DNA from: Alphaproteobacteria bacterium HGW-Alphaproteobacteria-18 | GTDB lineage: Bacteria; Pseudomonadota; Alphaproteobacteria; Caulobacterales; Hyphomonadaceae | Direction: 5' to 3' | DNA: 64,000 nucleotides | Assembly (NCBI GenBank): GCA_002841155.1 | Contig: PHEH01000003.1 | Span: 1 to 64,000, forward strand | Part shown: piece by piece, positions 37,952 to 47,083 of the stretch | How the letters are laid out: each line of letters opens with the position of its first letter | Position numbering within the stretch: the stretch's first letter is position 1 | Made by a program: the position numbers and the translations under genes | The notes under the pieces: generated by a model | What the model was told of the DNA's origin: nothing | Seen by the model: the letters and a program-made list of their open reading frames with translations, nothing else | Database searches by the model: none

Positions 37952-38646
37952 TCTGATCCCTCCTCTGCCCCGTCGCGCCTCAGGCGCAGAACGGGCGAGA
38001 TGATGTTTTCGGCTGCCGGAACAGTCAGCGTTGCGCTCAGACTGTCTGAGCCCCCGGAAGGATTGGCCAGTTCGACATCTATCGACCCTGAAAGCTGGCC
38101 TACCCCATTCAATGCCAGCCGCGCGCTTCCCGACGAGGCCGTGCTGATCGCCAGACGGCGCGGATTGCCCGCCTCGTCCCTGTCCCAGATCTGATAGGCG
38201 GCGATTAAGCTGCCATCGGCTGCCGCGTCCATGTCCGCCTCCGGAACAATGGCCACCTCGCGGCCATCGGCCACCCCGTTCCCGAGGGCGACGGTCACCA
38301 GGCAGAGGTAGGACACAGCATCATCGGGCGCCGCGACAATGGCCCCCTGCACGCCGGTAATGAGCCCGCCTTCGGCGTCGGCGCCAAACACGCCGCCCCC
38401 GAAAAACTCGCCCTTCAGGCCACCGCTGAACTCCCCCCGCGCCACCGGCGCCTCAGGGTTTGCAGCGGTGATCTCTCTCAGGCGGGGGCCAGTCATTTCT
38501 GCGGGCATCAGCTCGCAGGATTGCGGGCCCAGCTGCTCGAAGATGAACTCCGCGATGGAGGGTCTGTCCTCCGCCTGCGCGCATCCGGCAAGCGCCAGAG
38601 CCGCGCAGACGGAGAACATCAGTGTACGTCCCACTGCCTGTCCCAT
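37948..38646 (-). CDS. Hypothetical lipoprotein of the adhesin operon
   Basis: A 232-residue protein without a family I recognise. The N-terminus is a lipoprotein signal with lipobox LAGC (Cys about residue 22). The mature part is Gly/Ala/Asp-rich and probably beta-structured, with FSGGLKGEFFGGGVFG and an end rich in charged residues (RLRRDGAEEGSE). The ATG overlaps the adhesin stop as TAATG, and its own stop overlaps the VWA gene as ATGA. Such tight coupling suggests a role in assembly, anchoring or regulation of the adhesin. Confidence 0.72.
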   Translation of the reverse strand: MGQAVGRTLMFSVCAALALAGCAQAEDRPSIAEFIFEQLGPQSCELMPAEMTGPRLREITAANPEAPVARGEFSGGLKGEFFGGGVFGADAEGGLITGVQGAIVAAPDDAVSYLCLVTVALGNGVADGREVAIVPEADMDAAADGSLIAAYQIWDRDEAGNPRRLAISTASSGSARLALNGVGQLSGSIDVELANPSGGSDSLSATLTVPAAENIISPVLRLRRDGAEEGSE

Positions 38647-40658
38647 TACCAGCCCCAGCTCACGCCGGCCCGTCCGCCGACCGTGCCGGAGCGCAAACCT
38701 GCCCCAACGCCGATATTGACGAACACATTGTCGGAAACCTTGCCGATGGCGCCGATGCCCGCTGCGCTCGAATTATCGAAATAACCCAGATTGCCGGATA
38801 CGGAGAATGTCTGATCCGGCTGAAGCACCTGCGCCCCGCCCAGCGCCAGCGCCATGGCAACGCCGTCTGACTGTTTGCGGAAACGCTCGCCGGTCTGGCG
38901 GACAGACGTTTCCAGCCCATCAACCCGCGCAAACCACGGCTTCATATCCATCGTGGCAAGGTTGCCCGCGCCATCTGCGGTGACGGCGTAGACCGGCCCG
39001 GACTGCGCCGCGCGGCTTTCGGCAGAATTGATTCCCGCCAGCGTGTAGGTGTTGCTGGCAGAGCCAATCGCCACCTGATTGGCGCGGGTGGTTTCCACCC
39101 CCTGCCCGATGGCGATTGAATTGTCGAAGCTGGCAACCGCGCCCTGGCCAATGGCCGTAGACTGAGCACCCGTTGCCTGCGCGCCAGCGCCAAGTGCCGT
39201 GCTGCCCGCCTTGCTGGCATTGGAGGCCGCGCCGAGGGCCAGCGCATCTGGGGCCCCGGTCGTGCCGATGGGGGCGTTCGATTGCAGACCGGCAAGCTGG
39301 GCCTCTGCGGCTTGCAGAGAAGTACGCAGAGCCGTGAGCGTCGCCTGCAAGGCAGCAATTTCGGCAGCCTGCGCCGGATCAATGCCCCCGCCCCCAACAA
39401 TCGACAGGGCGGTAGACAATTGGCGCAGGTTCACCGCGTCGGTGTCCTGCAAGGCGTCGGCCACATGGATCAGATTGCGCTCATTGCCATCCGAACCGAT
39501 CGAGACCGAATATTCCCGGTCCGCAACAGCTTCATAGCCAATCGCCGTGGCGCCCAGCGCCGTCGCATTGGACCGTACACCGAAGGCCGAGCTGTTATCG
39601 GCGCCCGCGATATTCAGATACCCGAATGCGACACTGCCAATTCCGTTGGCGGAGTTGAAATAGCCATAGGCGCTGCTGCTGTCTCCATTGGCTGTGTTGG
39701 TAAAGCCAAAAGCGTTGCTGGTATTGCCGATGGCGGCCGAGCCATTGCCGAAAGCAGAGCTGTACTCCCCAAACGCCGTATTCAGACGACCAAAGGCATT
39801 GGCGCCAACGGCCTCCGCGCGGTTATTTGCGCCAAAGGCGTTGCCTTCCTCCGCAGTGGCAATATTAAACCAGCCAAAAGCGAGGGCGTAGTCGGCGTTG
39901 GCGACGTTTTCCACCCCAATGGCCGACCCATTCAGGCCCCCGGCGTTATTGAGAGCGCCCAGCGCCACAGACTGAAATCCGTATGTCGAATTCTCATATC
40001 CAAGCGCCGCGCTGTTGCCGCCTTCGGCATAGTTGAGATACCCATAGGCCGAACTGCGCGTCCCAGATGCCTCGTTGTCACTCCCAAACGCTTGCGAGAA
40101 CTCACCCGTGACGTAGTTGTTCCGCCCTATCGAGACAGCAGAATTCGCCACAGTGCTGTTGCCGATACCTATGGCAATGCTGCCATCGCCCTCGGCGCCA
40201 TTGAAGGCCCCCATAGTCGTCGCCTCAAGTCCGATCGACCTATTCGCAACCCCCATGGTCACGCCATACAGATCTGTTGCCCAGTTGTCATAACCGACCG
40301 CCACCGACGTATTTGCCTCAGCGCCGTTGTAGGCGCCCATAGCAACGCTGGTGATGCCGTCCGCGGTATTAGCAAATCCTATTGCCGAACTGGAATGGCC
40401 CAGCGCAGTGTTGCTGTTGCCAAAAGCGGCGCTCCACTGCCCATCCGCAAGGTTTTCGAAACCATACGCGCTCGAATTGGGTTCGCACGCCGCATTGCCA
40501 TCCCCGTCCTGCGAGCCCACCGGCGGATCGCCATCGGTGCAGTCGCGCGCCTGCGCCTGCGCCCCTTGCGCGGCGCCAAGCGCTATCACCAGAAGGGACG
40601 CGCCCATCGCCCAGCGGGCGGTGTGTCCGGATACAGATTTTCGGCTGATGGATGTCAT
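38646..40658 (-). CDS. YadA-like trimeric autotransporter adhesin
   Basis: A 670-residue outer membrane surface adhesin. After the signal peptide (to about residue 35, ending AQGAQA) comes a long YadA-type head (about 60-390) of roughly 14-residue repeats with the pattern S-x-A-x-G-x-x-N, for example SSAIGFANTADG and SVAMGAYNGAE. A neck HVADALQDTDAVNLRQL (about 398-415), a short coiled coil (about 430-460), a second small head (about 470-540) and a membrane-anchor barrel (about 600-670, ending GVSWGW) follow. It is the first gene of a four-gene operon and is divergent from the ECF sigma factor. Such adhesins mediate attachment to surfaces or cells. Confidence 0.92.
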   Translation of the reverse strand: MTSISRKSVSGHTARWAMGASLLVIALGAAQGAQAQARDCTDGDPPVGSQDGDGNAACEPNSSAYGFENLADGQWSAAFGNSNTALGHSSSAIGFANTADGITSVAMGAYNGAEANTSVAVGYDNWATDLYGVTMGVANRSIGLEATTMGAFNGAEGDGSIAIGIGNSTVANSAVSIGRNNYVTGEFSQAFGSDNEASGTRSSAYGYLNYAEGGNSAALGYENSTYGFQSVALGALNNAGGLNGSAIGVENVANADYALAFGWFNIATAEEGNAFGANNRAEAVGANAFGRLNTAFGEYSSAFGNGSAAIGNTSNAFGFTNTANGDSSSAYGYFNSANGIGSVAFGYLNIAGADNSSAFGVRSNATALGATAIGYEAVADREYSVSIGSDGNERNLIHVADALQDTDAVNLRQLSTALSIVGGGGIDPAQAAEIAALQATLTALRTSLQAAEAQLAGLQSNAPIGTTGAPDALALGAASNASKAGSTALGAGAQATGAQSTAIGQGAVASFDNSIAIGQGVETTRANQVAIGSASNTYTLAGINSAESRAAQSGPVYAVTADGAGNLATMDMKPWFARVDGLETSVRQTGERFRKQSDGVAMALALGGAQVLQPDQTFSVSGNLGYFDNSSAAGIGAIGKVSDNVFVNIGVGAGLRSGTVGGRAGVSWGW

Positions 40659-40875
40659 AAGGTGGCTCCTGTTCCCCTAAGGCTCGTGACGGATGGGCCG
40701 CGAAATTTCGGGGTCCATTCAAAAGCCAGAACGGGATACCGGCCCCAGACCGGACATGCCCTGCGCACGGATTTCACAAATCGGAGACTATTTTTCGCTG
40801 GCCTTTGTCGATTCCGCTGGTACGTATAACCGGAGTGTGGGTCGGGGGACGGCGCTGCGGAGGGTGCCTTTTCTG

Positions 40876-41460
40876 ATGTACAATCAAGGTTCTGGGCGGC
40901 CGCCGGAGGTTCTGGCCGCTGCTGACAGACTCGTTCCGGAATTGTGGGAAGACCTGCGCCGTGTCGCCCGGCGCGAGCGCCGTCGTGTCGGCGCGGGGCA
41001 TACTCTGCAAACCACGGCGCTCGTCAGCGAGACCTGGCTGAAACTCCGCCGCAAGGAAAGTTTCCTCGACGATCAGCACTTCCTGCGCGCCGCAGCCCTC
41101 GCCATGCGCTCGGTGCTGATCGACCATGCCCGCGCCCGCCTCACAGCCAAACGCGGCGCGGGAAAGATCGATCCGTTAACAGATGACATCGAGCCCTTCT
41201 GGGAAAGCGATGAACGTCTCCTGGAACTTGATGAAGCCCTCACGCGCCTCGGAAAACTCAATCCGCGCCTCGCCGAAGTGGTCGAGCTACGCTTCTTCGG
41301 TGGCTACACTGAAATTCAGGCAGCGGACATTCTCGGCGTCACAGACCGCACCATAAGGCGCGACTGGATCAAGGCGCGCGCCTGGCTTTTCCGGGAACTG
41401 TCAGGCGCCGTTATTGAACCGCCTGCGGAAGATCATACCGGTCCCGCAGCGCCTGAATGA
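40876..41460 (+). CDS. ECF-type RNA polymerase sigma factor (PF07638 group, kinase-associated)
   Basis: A 194-residue sigma factor of the ECF_sigma (Sig-70_X6-like) group: region 2 includes ALVSETWLKLRRK and HFLRAAALAMRSVLIDHARARLTAKRG, region 4 is AEVVELRFFGGYTEIQAADILGVTDRTIRRDWIKARAWL. The start at 40876 is chosen because homologues start close to the first helix; the frame is open 61 codons further. No anti-sigma gene is adjacent; instead a convergent Ser/Thr kinase overlaps its 3' end by 50 nt. ECF43-type factors lie near such kinases, and in Vibrio parahaemolyticus EcfP is activated by PknT phosphorylation. I infer similar control here. Confidence 0.85.
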   Translation: MYNQGSGRPPEVLAAADRLVPELWEDLRRVARRERRRVGAGHTLQTTALVSETWLKLRRKESFLDDQHFLRAAALAMRSVLIDHARARLTAKRGAGKIDPLTDDIEPFWESDERLLELDEALTRLGKLNPRLAEVVELRFFGGYTEIQAADILGVTDRTIRRDWIKARAWLFRELSGAVIEPPAEDHTGPAAPE

Positions 41461-43819
41461 TCTCGATCTGGCTGGCCGCGCCCGCCCCCAGCGGCGCCAG
41501 CGCCTGCTCCGCGTGCGCCAGCAGCGCCGCCGCGCGCGCCATGTCGCCCGCCTCCGCGCTCGCCCGCCCCATCATGATCGCGATAATCCCGGCCGCCGGA
41601 TGGGTCTCGCCCACAGCCTCCGTCACCGTCGCGTATCCCGCCTCAGCCACCTCGAAAGACTGCGCCCTCTCGCCCGCCTCGCTCAGCGCCTCGCTCACCC
41701 CGGCAATCGCTGAGGCATAATGCAGGCTCCCCGGCCCGGCATGCTCCAGCGCCATGTCAGCTGCCTGGCGCAGATAGCCCAGCGCTTCCTCCGCCCGTCC
41801 CAGCCGCAGCAGCGTCTTGCCGTAATTGTTGAGCAGCGCGGCCGTCGCCGCCGAGGCGCCATAAAGCTCCGTGCGCAGATAAACTGCCTCCCGGAACAGC
41901 GGCTCGGCCGCTTCCGGCCGGCCCGATAGCGTCTCAATGGCGGCCAGATTGTTCAGCGTGTTCAGCGCGTCCGGGCTGCTGTCCAGCGCGGCCACCCGCC
42001 AGACCTCCAGCGCCTGGCGCAGCGACGCCGCCGCCTCCTCCCGCCGCCCCGCCGCGTTCAGCATTACGCCCAGATCATTGTAGAACACGCCCGTATGCCG
42101 GTGATGGGCGCCCGAAAGGCGGATGCGCTCGGGCAGATATGCCTGCAACAGGGCAATCGCGCGCTCGATCTCCCCCCGGTCGCGCAGGATACGCGCCTCC
42201 ACCAGCCGGCTATCCACCAGCCTGCGCCGCCACAGCGCCGCGTCCTCGTTCCAGAAGGCCTGCGCCTTGCCCAGCAGCGCCTCTGCCGCATCAAGGTCTG
42301 CCGTACGCAGATGATACTGCGCCAGGTCATAATGCGCCGCCGCGCGCGTGCCCGGCTCAATTTCATCCGCCTCCACAAGGCGCTTCAGCAGCGGTGCCGC
42401 CGCCTCATAATCCCCCAGATAGAGATAAAGCTCGGCCAGCGTATGCATCACCGGCCCGCCCCGCGCCGGATCATTGGCAAACATGTCGGTCACCTGCCCG
42501 GCCGCCGTTTCCAGAATTTCCCGCGCGCTGGTCTCCGTGCCGCCGGCCGTGTCGGCCGCGTCGCGCAGCATGAAGTAGAGATATTGCTGCACCGCCTCCA
42601 GCCGCGCCTGCTCGCGCAGCGCCGTGTCGCGTTCAATCCGCGCCTCCCGCGCCTGCCACAGCGATGTGCTCAGCCCCAGCGCGAGGCTCGCAAGCAGCGC
42701 CGCCACTGCCGCCGCCTGCCATCTGTGGCGCGAGAGAAAGCGGCACATTGCATAGCCCCGCTCCTGCAGGCGCGCCGACACCGCCTCCCCCGCCAGCGCC
42801 CGCGTCAGATCTTCCCGGAACGCCTCCACGGCCGGGTAACGCGCCGCCGGGTCGCGCGCCAGCGCCTTGGCGAGAATGGCATCAAGATCGCGGATCAGCG
42901 CATTTTGATCTTTCTTCGGAATATGCGCGACAAGCGGCGCGGGACGGTCATCGGCCGCCCGCTGGGCCAGCGTTGGCACCGGCGCGGCTGACAGCGCCAG
43001 CGGCGGGCGCCCGGCCAGCAGCGCATACAGCGTTGCCGCCAATCCGTACACGTCACTCGCCGTGGTCGCCGCCTCTCCGGCAAACAGCTCCGGCGCGGCG
43101 TAATCCAGCGACAGCGGCGCCGCCTGCGCCCCGTCCACCCCGGCAATCCGCGCGACGCCGAAATCAATCACCCGCGCCCGGCCGGTCTCATCCACCAGAA
43201 TGTTCGAGGGCTTTATATCGCGGTGAACGATCAGCTTGCCATGGGCATGCACCATCGCTTCACACACCTGCAGCATGATCGCCAGGATCTCGCGCGGCCC
43301 CGCCCCCGTCTCCCGCGCCCAGATATCCACCGGCGCGCCGCTGGCATATTCCATCACCATCCACGGGCGCCCATCGGCCCCGCCGCCGCCATCCAGCAGC
43401 CGCGCAATCCCCGGATGCTCCAGCCGCGCCAGGAATTGCCGTTCGCGCTCGAACAGCGCCCAATGGTCGGGCGCCAGTGGCCGCATCAGCTTCAGCGCCG
43501 CTTCCTGCTCATAGAGGCCATCGGCGCGATGCACCCGGTAAACGGTGCCCATGCCGCCCCGCCCGATAATGCCGTCAATCCGCCAGGCCCCCAGCCGGGC
43601 ATCGGCGTCCATCGGCGCGCCGTCTTCAGAAGGTGAATAGGCCGTCTCCAGGAACTGCTCGCTGCTTCCGGCAAAATCGAGCAGCGAGAGCACCTCAGCA
43701 ACAAGCGCCGGATCACCCGTCTGCCTGCGCACAAACTCGGCCTGCTCCTCTACAGGCAATTCCAGCGCCTCATCCAACAACGCTTCTACCTGCTCCCAGG
43801 TGGGCATCTTGCTATTCAT
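41411..43819 (-). CDS. Transmembrane Ser/Thr protein kinase with TPR domain
   Basis: An 802-residue Hanks-type kinase. The catalytic domain spans about residues 80-345: glycine loop GRGGMGTVY (86-94), Lys110 (AALKL), HRD 199-201 (VHRDIKPSN), DFG 219-221. A single TM helix (about 367-388) follows, then a long tetratricopeptide region (about 400-780) that should be periplasmic. The N-terminal 75 residues are a helical segment often found in planctomycete and proteobacterial kinases of this type. The gene converges on the ECF sigma gene with 50 nt of overlap. The probable role is to sense an envelope signal via the TPRs and phosphorylate the sigma factor. Confidence 0.93.
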   Translation of the reverse strand: MNSKMPTWEQVEALLDEALELPVEEQAEFVRRQTGDPALVAEVLSLLDFAGSSEQFLETAYSPSEDGAPMDADARLGAWRIDGIIGRGGMGTVYRVHRADGLYEQEAALKLMRPLAPDHWALFERERQFLARLEHPGIARLLDGGGGADGRPWMVMEYASGAPVDIWARETGAGPREILAIMLQVCEAMVHAHGKLIVHRDIKPSNILVDETGRARVIDFGVARIAGVDGAQAAPLSLDYAAPELFAGEAATTASDVYGLAATLYALLAGRPPLALSAAPVPTLAQRAADDRPAPLVAHIPKKDQNALIRDLDAILAKALARDPAARYPAVEAFREDLTRALAGEAVSARLQERGYAMCRFLSRHRWQAAAVAALLASLALGLSTSLWQAREARIERDTALREQARLEAVQQYLYFMLRDAADTAGGTETSAREILETAAGQVTDMFANDPARGGPVMHTLAELYLYLGDYEAAAPLLKRLVEADEIEPGTRAAAHYDLAQYHLRTADLDAAEALLGKAQAFWNEDAALWRRRLVDSRLVEARILRDRGEIERAIALLQAYLPERIRLSGAHHRHTGVFYNDLGVMLNAAGRREEAAASLRQALEVWRVAALDSSPDALNTLNNLAAIETLSGRPEAAEPLFREAVYLRTELYGASAATAALLNNYGKTLLRLGRAEEALGYLRQAADMALEHAGPGSLHYASAIAGVSEALSEAGERAQSFEVAEAGYATVTEAVGETHPAAGIIAIMMGRASAEAGDMARAAALLAHAEQALAPLGAGAASQIEIIQALRDRYDLPQAVQ

Positions 43820-44011
43820 TACTCTTTCCCTGCAGCGCGCCGGGATCGTTCACTATTTCATCCGTGATTTCAAACACTTCTGAGCCAACAGGGGCAAAAA
43901 ACCTGCCCCCCGGAAATTCTTGCCGGGCCAATGTCCGGATCTGGCGCGGGTTCCCGTTCTTTCCTCTGAACAGGGTCTTGTCCCATCTGCTTCAGCTTCA
44001 GGAGAGCGCGA

Positions 44012-44551
44012 ATGAGAATACTCAACAGATCACCCGGATGGGCCATCCTGGCCGCCGCCCTCATACTCGCGGCCTGCGGCGAATCTGCCGGCTCCTCCAG
44101 CGGCAGCAGCAGCAGCAAATCCGCCGCCAGCGCTGAGCCTCCGGCCAGCAAGTCCCAGATTGCCGAACCCGGCACAGAAGGCGCCATCGCGGTGGAGATC
44201 AAGGCCACGACCCAGTTCGATGCCGGCTGCATGCTCAACCCCAGCCTCAAGAATCCCAGCGGCAAACAATTCACTCTCTATGCAGACCTTGGCGGCCGCC
44301 GGGGCGAGGCCGGCACGGTGACCGCGCTGCTGGACGGGGAAAACGCCCTCACCATGGAAATCACCGGCTACACCGATTTCGGCGGACAGCTCGGCCCGAC
44401 GGGCCTCAGTGGCCGCTGCGAAGTGCTCGACATCGTCGTCGGCAATGTCCGCTGCCGTGAAGGCCTCGGCATCGGAGGAGAGATCGGCCCCTGCCCGGCG
44501 CCGGTCAGCTTCACCGCCTCGGAAAGCATCCGTTCCCTGCGGGTCAAGTAG
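44012..44551 (+). CDS. Hypothetical Ser-rich lipoprotein
   Basis: A 179-residue lipoprotein without a recognised family. Signal with lipobox LAAC (Cys about residue 22), then a low-complexity Ser/Gly/Ala linker to about residue 50 and a compact domain with four cysteines (GCMLNP, GRCEVLD, VRCREG, PCPAP). It is divergent from the kinase gene and ends six nt from the convergent peptidase. It may belong to the kinase/adhesin locus, but nothing proves this. Confidence 0.72.
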   Translation: MRILNRSPGWAILAAALILAACGESAGSSSGSSSSKSAASAEPPASKSQIAEPGTEGAIAVEIKATTQFDAGCMLNPSLKNPSGKQFTLYADLGGRRGEAGTVTALLDGENALTMEITGYTDFGGQLGPTGLSGRCEVLDIVVGNVRCREGLGIGGEIGPCPAPVSFTASESIRSLRVK

Positions 44552-44557
44552 CCCCCG

Positions 44558-46729
44558 TCAGAGCGCGCCTGAAACAGCGGCCTCCGCAAACGCCCAGTAG
44601 AGGGACATCTCCTGAAACTCGGCGCTGCGGCTGCCGCTCGACTGGTGCCCGGCATCGGCGTCCAGCAGAAGGACCGCCGGCGCCGCGCCCGTGGATGTGT
44701 GCCTCACTTCGGCAACAAACTTTGCCGCCTCCCAATAGCCCACCCGGTCGTCCTTGAGGCCGGATGTGCACAGCAGCGGCGGATAGGCCGTGGCCTGAAC
44801 ATTCTCGTAAGGCGAGATCGAAAACATGTAGTCATACGCCACCGGATCGGCCAGCGGATCGCCCCAGTCGGGCCGGAACAGCGGCACCAGCGGATGATCG
44901 GCGTCGCTCATCGTGTTCAGCATGTCCACAAACGGCACCTTCGCAATCACGCCCGCCCACATCTCCGGCGCCTCATTCATCGCCCCGGCCACCAGCAGTC
45001 CGCCTGCGGACAGCCCATACGCCACAATCGCGCCTTCCCGCGTCACGCCCAACTCGCAGAGATGCTTCCCGCAGGCCACAAAATCGGTAAAGCTGTTGCG
45101 CTTGCTGAAGCGGCGCCCATCGAGAAACCATTGCCGCCCCCGCTCCGATCCGCCGCGCACATGGGCAATGGCATAGGTCCAGCCCCGGTCAACCAGCGCC
45201 AGCGCCGGCACGGAAAATTCCGGATCGCTCGAAACGCCGTACGCCCCATATCCATACAGCACACATGGCATAGACCCGTCGCGCGGCGCCCCGCGCCGGC
45301 TGAGCAGCGTCACCGGAACCAGCGCGCCGTCCGGCGCCGGCGCAAATATCCGCTCCACCACATATGCGTCGGCATCATACCCCGCCCGGCCCGAAGCCTG
45401 CACAAGGCTCAGCGCACCCGTCTCAAGGTCCACATCCATCCAGCGCGCCGGCAGGCGGGGAGACTGGAAAATGATCCGGCACTGGCCCGCCGCATAATCC
45501 TGCCCCGCCGGCACGCTCAGCGTATAGGCCGCCTCGTCAAAGCCGATCGCCTTCTCCGTTCCGTCCGCAAACAGAAGGATCAGCTGGTGCAGGCCGTCCT
45601 GCCGCTCCAGCCGCGCAAGCGCCTTGGCAAACGGAAACACCTCCAGGATCTGGCTGCCCGGCCGGTGCGCCACCAGCGTCTCCTGCGGCGCATCGCCCCC
45701 CGCCGGCATTGCCAGCAGCGTGTTGTCAATCGCCCCGCCCTCATCGGTCAGCACAAGGAGCGCCCCGTTCCATTCCTCGATCTCATAGCGCACCTTCTCG
45801 CGGCGCGGGAACACCACGCGCGGCGCGGCGGTCTCGTCTTCGGCCGGGATCAGCCACACCTCAGACGTATCCGGCCCGGACACCGTGATCGCGATATATC
45901 CCCCCGCCGCCGTCCGCTTGATCTGCATAAAGAGCGCCGGATTGGTCTCCTCATGCACCAGCACCGCCTCGCCCCCGTCCACCGGCGTCCGGTAAATCCG
46001 CGTCGGCCGGTTGCGCGCATCCCGCCAGATCCAGAACAGGAAGCGCGAGGACGGGCTGAACACGAGGCCGCCATAGCCATAAGCGTCCTCCGGCACCAGC
46101 ACCGAAACCGCGCCCGTCGCAGTATCCTTCACGCAGATCCGGTGCCGGTCATTGCCGATCACATCCTCCGCCCACGCAAAATAGCGATGATCCGGGCTCG
46201 GCTGATGTCCCGTCGTGCGGTAATAGGCAAACCCTTCCGCCCGCGCCGCCTCTTCCAGCAATATCTCAGGCTCCGCGCCCGCCTCCGCCGAAACGCGGGT
46301 ATACACCGCATGCCCGCCCCCTTCCGGATAATGGCTCGCATAGGCCCAGTCCCCGGCCCAGACCGGCGGCGGCGCCTCATCGCCCGGCAGATGCGCCGCC
46401 ATCTGCGCAGCAATCTCCGGCGCGCGCGCCCGCGCCGGGGCCAGCACCGCCGCGGCATAGCCCGCCTCCGCCTCAAGATGTGTACGGATCATTTCGGGCA
46501 GGTTCCCCATCTCCCGCGTGCCCGTCTCGGGAATGAATTTCATCCAGCGGTAAGGATCATCGCGCACGCGCCCCAGCTGCTCGATCCGGAACGGAACACG
46601 CGGCGCCACAGGCGGCGCAACGCCTCCCGGCGCAGCCGCGCCCCCCGCCCCGGTGGCACACCCCGCCAGCGCCCCCAGCGCAATCGTCTGCAGCAACATG
46701 CGGCGTGAAAATCCTGACGCGTGAGCCAT
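44558..46729 (-). CDS. S9 prolyl oligopeptidase family peptidase (oligopeptidase B-like), exported
   Basis: A 723-residue serine peptidase cleaving oligopeptides. The start at 46729 puts a twin-arginine-like signal at the N-terminus (GFSRRMLLQTIALGALAGC), which also holds a lipobox, so it may be a Tat-exported lipoprotein; the frame is open 11 codons further upstream. A seven-bladed beta-propeller (about 60-450) precedes the alpha/beta-hydrolase domain. The triad is visible: Ser in GLSAGGLLV, Asp in LKDDRVGYWE, His in DAGHQSSG. Family members with basic-residue specificity have this arrangement, but specificity is not clear. Confidence 0.9.
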   Translation of the reverse strand: MAHASGFSRRMLLQTIALGALAGCATGAGGAAAPGGVAPPVAPRVPFRIEQLGRVRDDPYRWMKFIPETGTREMGNLPEMIRTHLEAEAGYAAAVLAPARARAPEIAAQMAAHLPGDEAPPPVWAGDWAYASHYPEGGGHAVYTRVSAEAGAEPEILLEEAARAEGFAYYRTTGHQPSPDHRYFAWAEDVIGNDRHRICVKDTATGAVSVLVPEDAYGYGGLVFSPSSRFLFWIWRDARNRPTRIYRTPVDGGEAVLVHEETNPALFMQIKRTAAGGYIAITVSGPDTSEVWLIPAEDETAAPRVVFPRREKVRYEIEEWNGALLVLTDEGGAIDNTLLAMPAGGDAPQETLVAHRPGSQILEVFPFAKALARLERQDGLHQLILLFADGTEKAIGFDEAAYTLSVPAGQDYAAGQCRIIFQSPRLPARWMDVDLETGALSLVQASGRAGYDADAYVVERIFAPAPDGALVPVTLLSRRGAPRDGSMPCVLYGYGAYGVSSDPEFSVPALALVDRGWTYAIAHVRGGSERGRQWFLDGRRFSKRNSFTDFVACGKHLCELGVTREGAIVAYGLSAGGLLVAGAMNEAPEMWAGVIAKVPFVDMLNTMSDADHPLVPLFRPDWGDPLADPVAYDYMFSISPYENVQATAYPPLLCTSGLKDDRVGYWEAAKFVAEVRHTSTGAAPAVLLLDADAGHQSSGSRSAEFQEMSLYWAFAEAAVSGAL

Positions 46730-46869
46730 GACCCGAAATTTCCCCTGTCCTGCAGCGCGCACAGCCGCCGCTAGCGTCGCCCACCCTAACAGGCGCCTCG
46801 AGGCTGGAAACCTGAAACCGGCCCAATCTCCCCTCTATCGGGCCAACCGGGCCGAGGCTGTCAGCAGAG

Positions 46870-46987
46870 CCCACCCCAACCCTCCCCATAGTCATGAGGA
46901 GGGGGCAGGTTTCGCCAGTCGGAGAGCAAACCTATCCCACAGAGCAACTGGCCCCCTCCCCATGACTATGAGGAGGGCTGGGGTGGG
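46870..46987. repeat. Large inverted repeat (36-nt arms) before plsY
   Basis: Arms 46870-46905 and 46952-46987 are reverse complements at 33 of 36 positions, with a 46-nt loop between. Each arm contains CCCTCCCCATAGTCATGAGG or its complement and GGGGTGGG-like ends. The 321-nt gap 46763-47083 holds no other gene I can support. The form suggests a dispersed palindromic intergenic element or MITE-like remnant; it could also fold into a strong RNA hairpin. Confidence 0.75.
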
Positions 46988-47083
46988 GCAGCTCTCAGCG
47001 GAACACAAAGCCTCCCCCTTGCCCCTTCCCCCACACCTCCCTAAACCTTGCCCTCAACAGGGACGGGCGAGGAACCAGCCATC

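Noticed and set aside
44645-46708. A 687-codon plus-strand frame
   Set aside because: Antisense to the S9 peptidase and extremely Arg/His/Pro-rich; a composition artefact.
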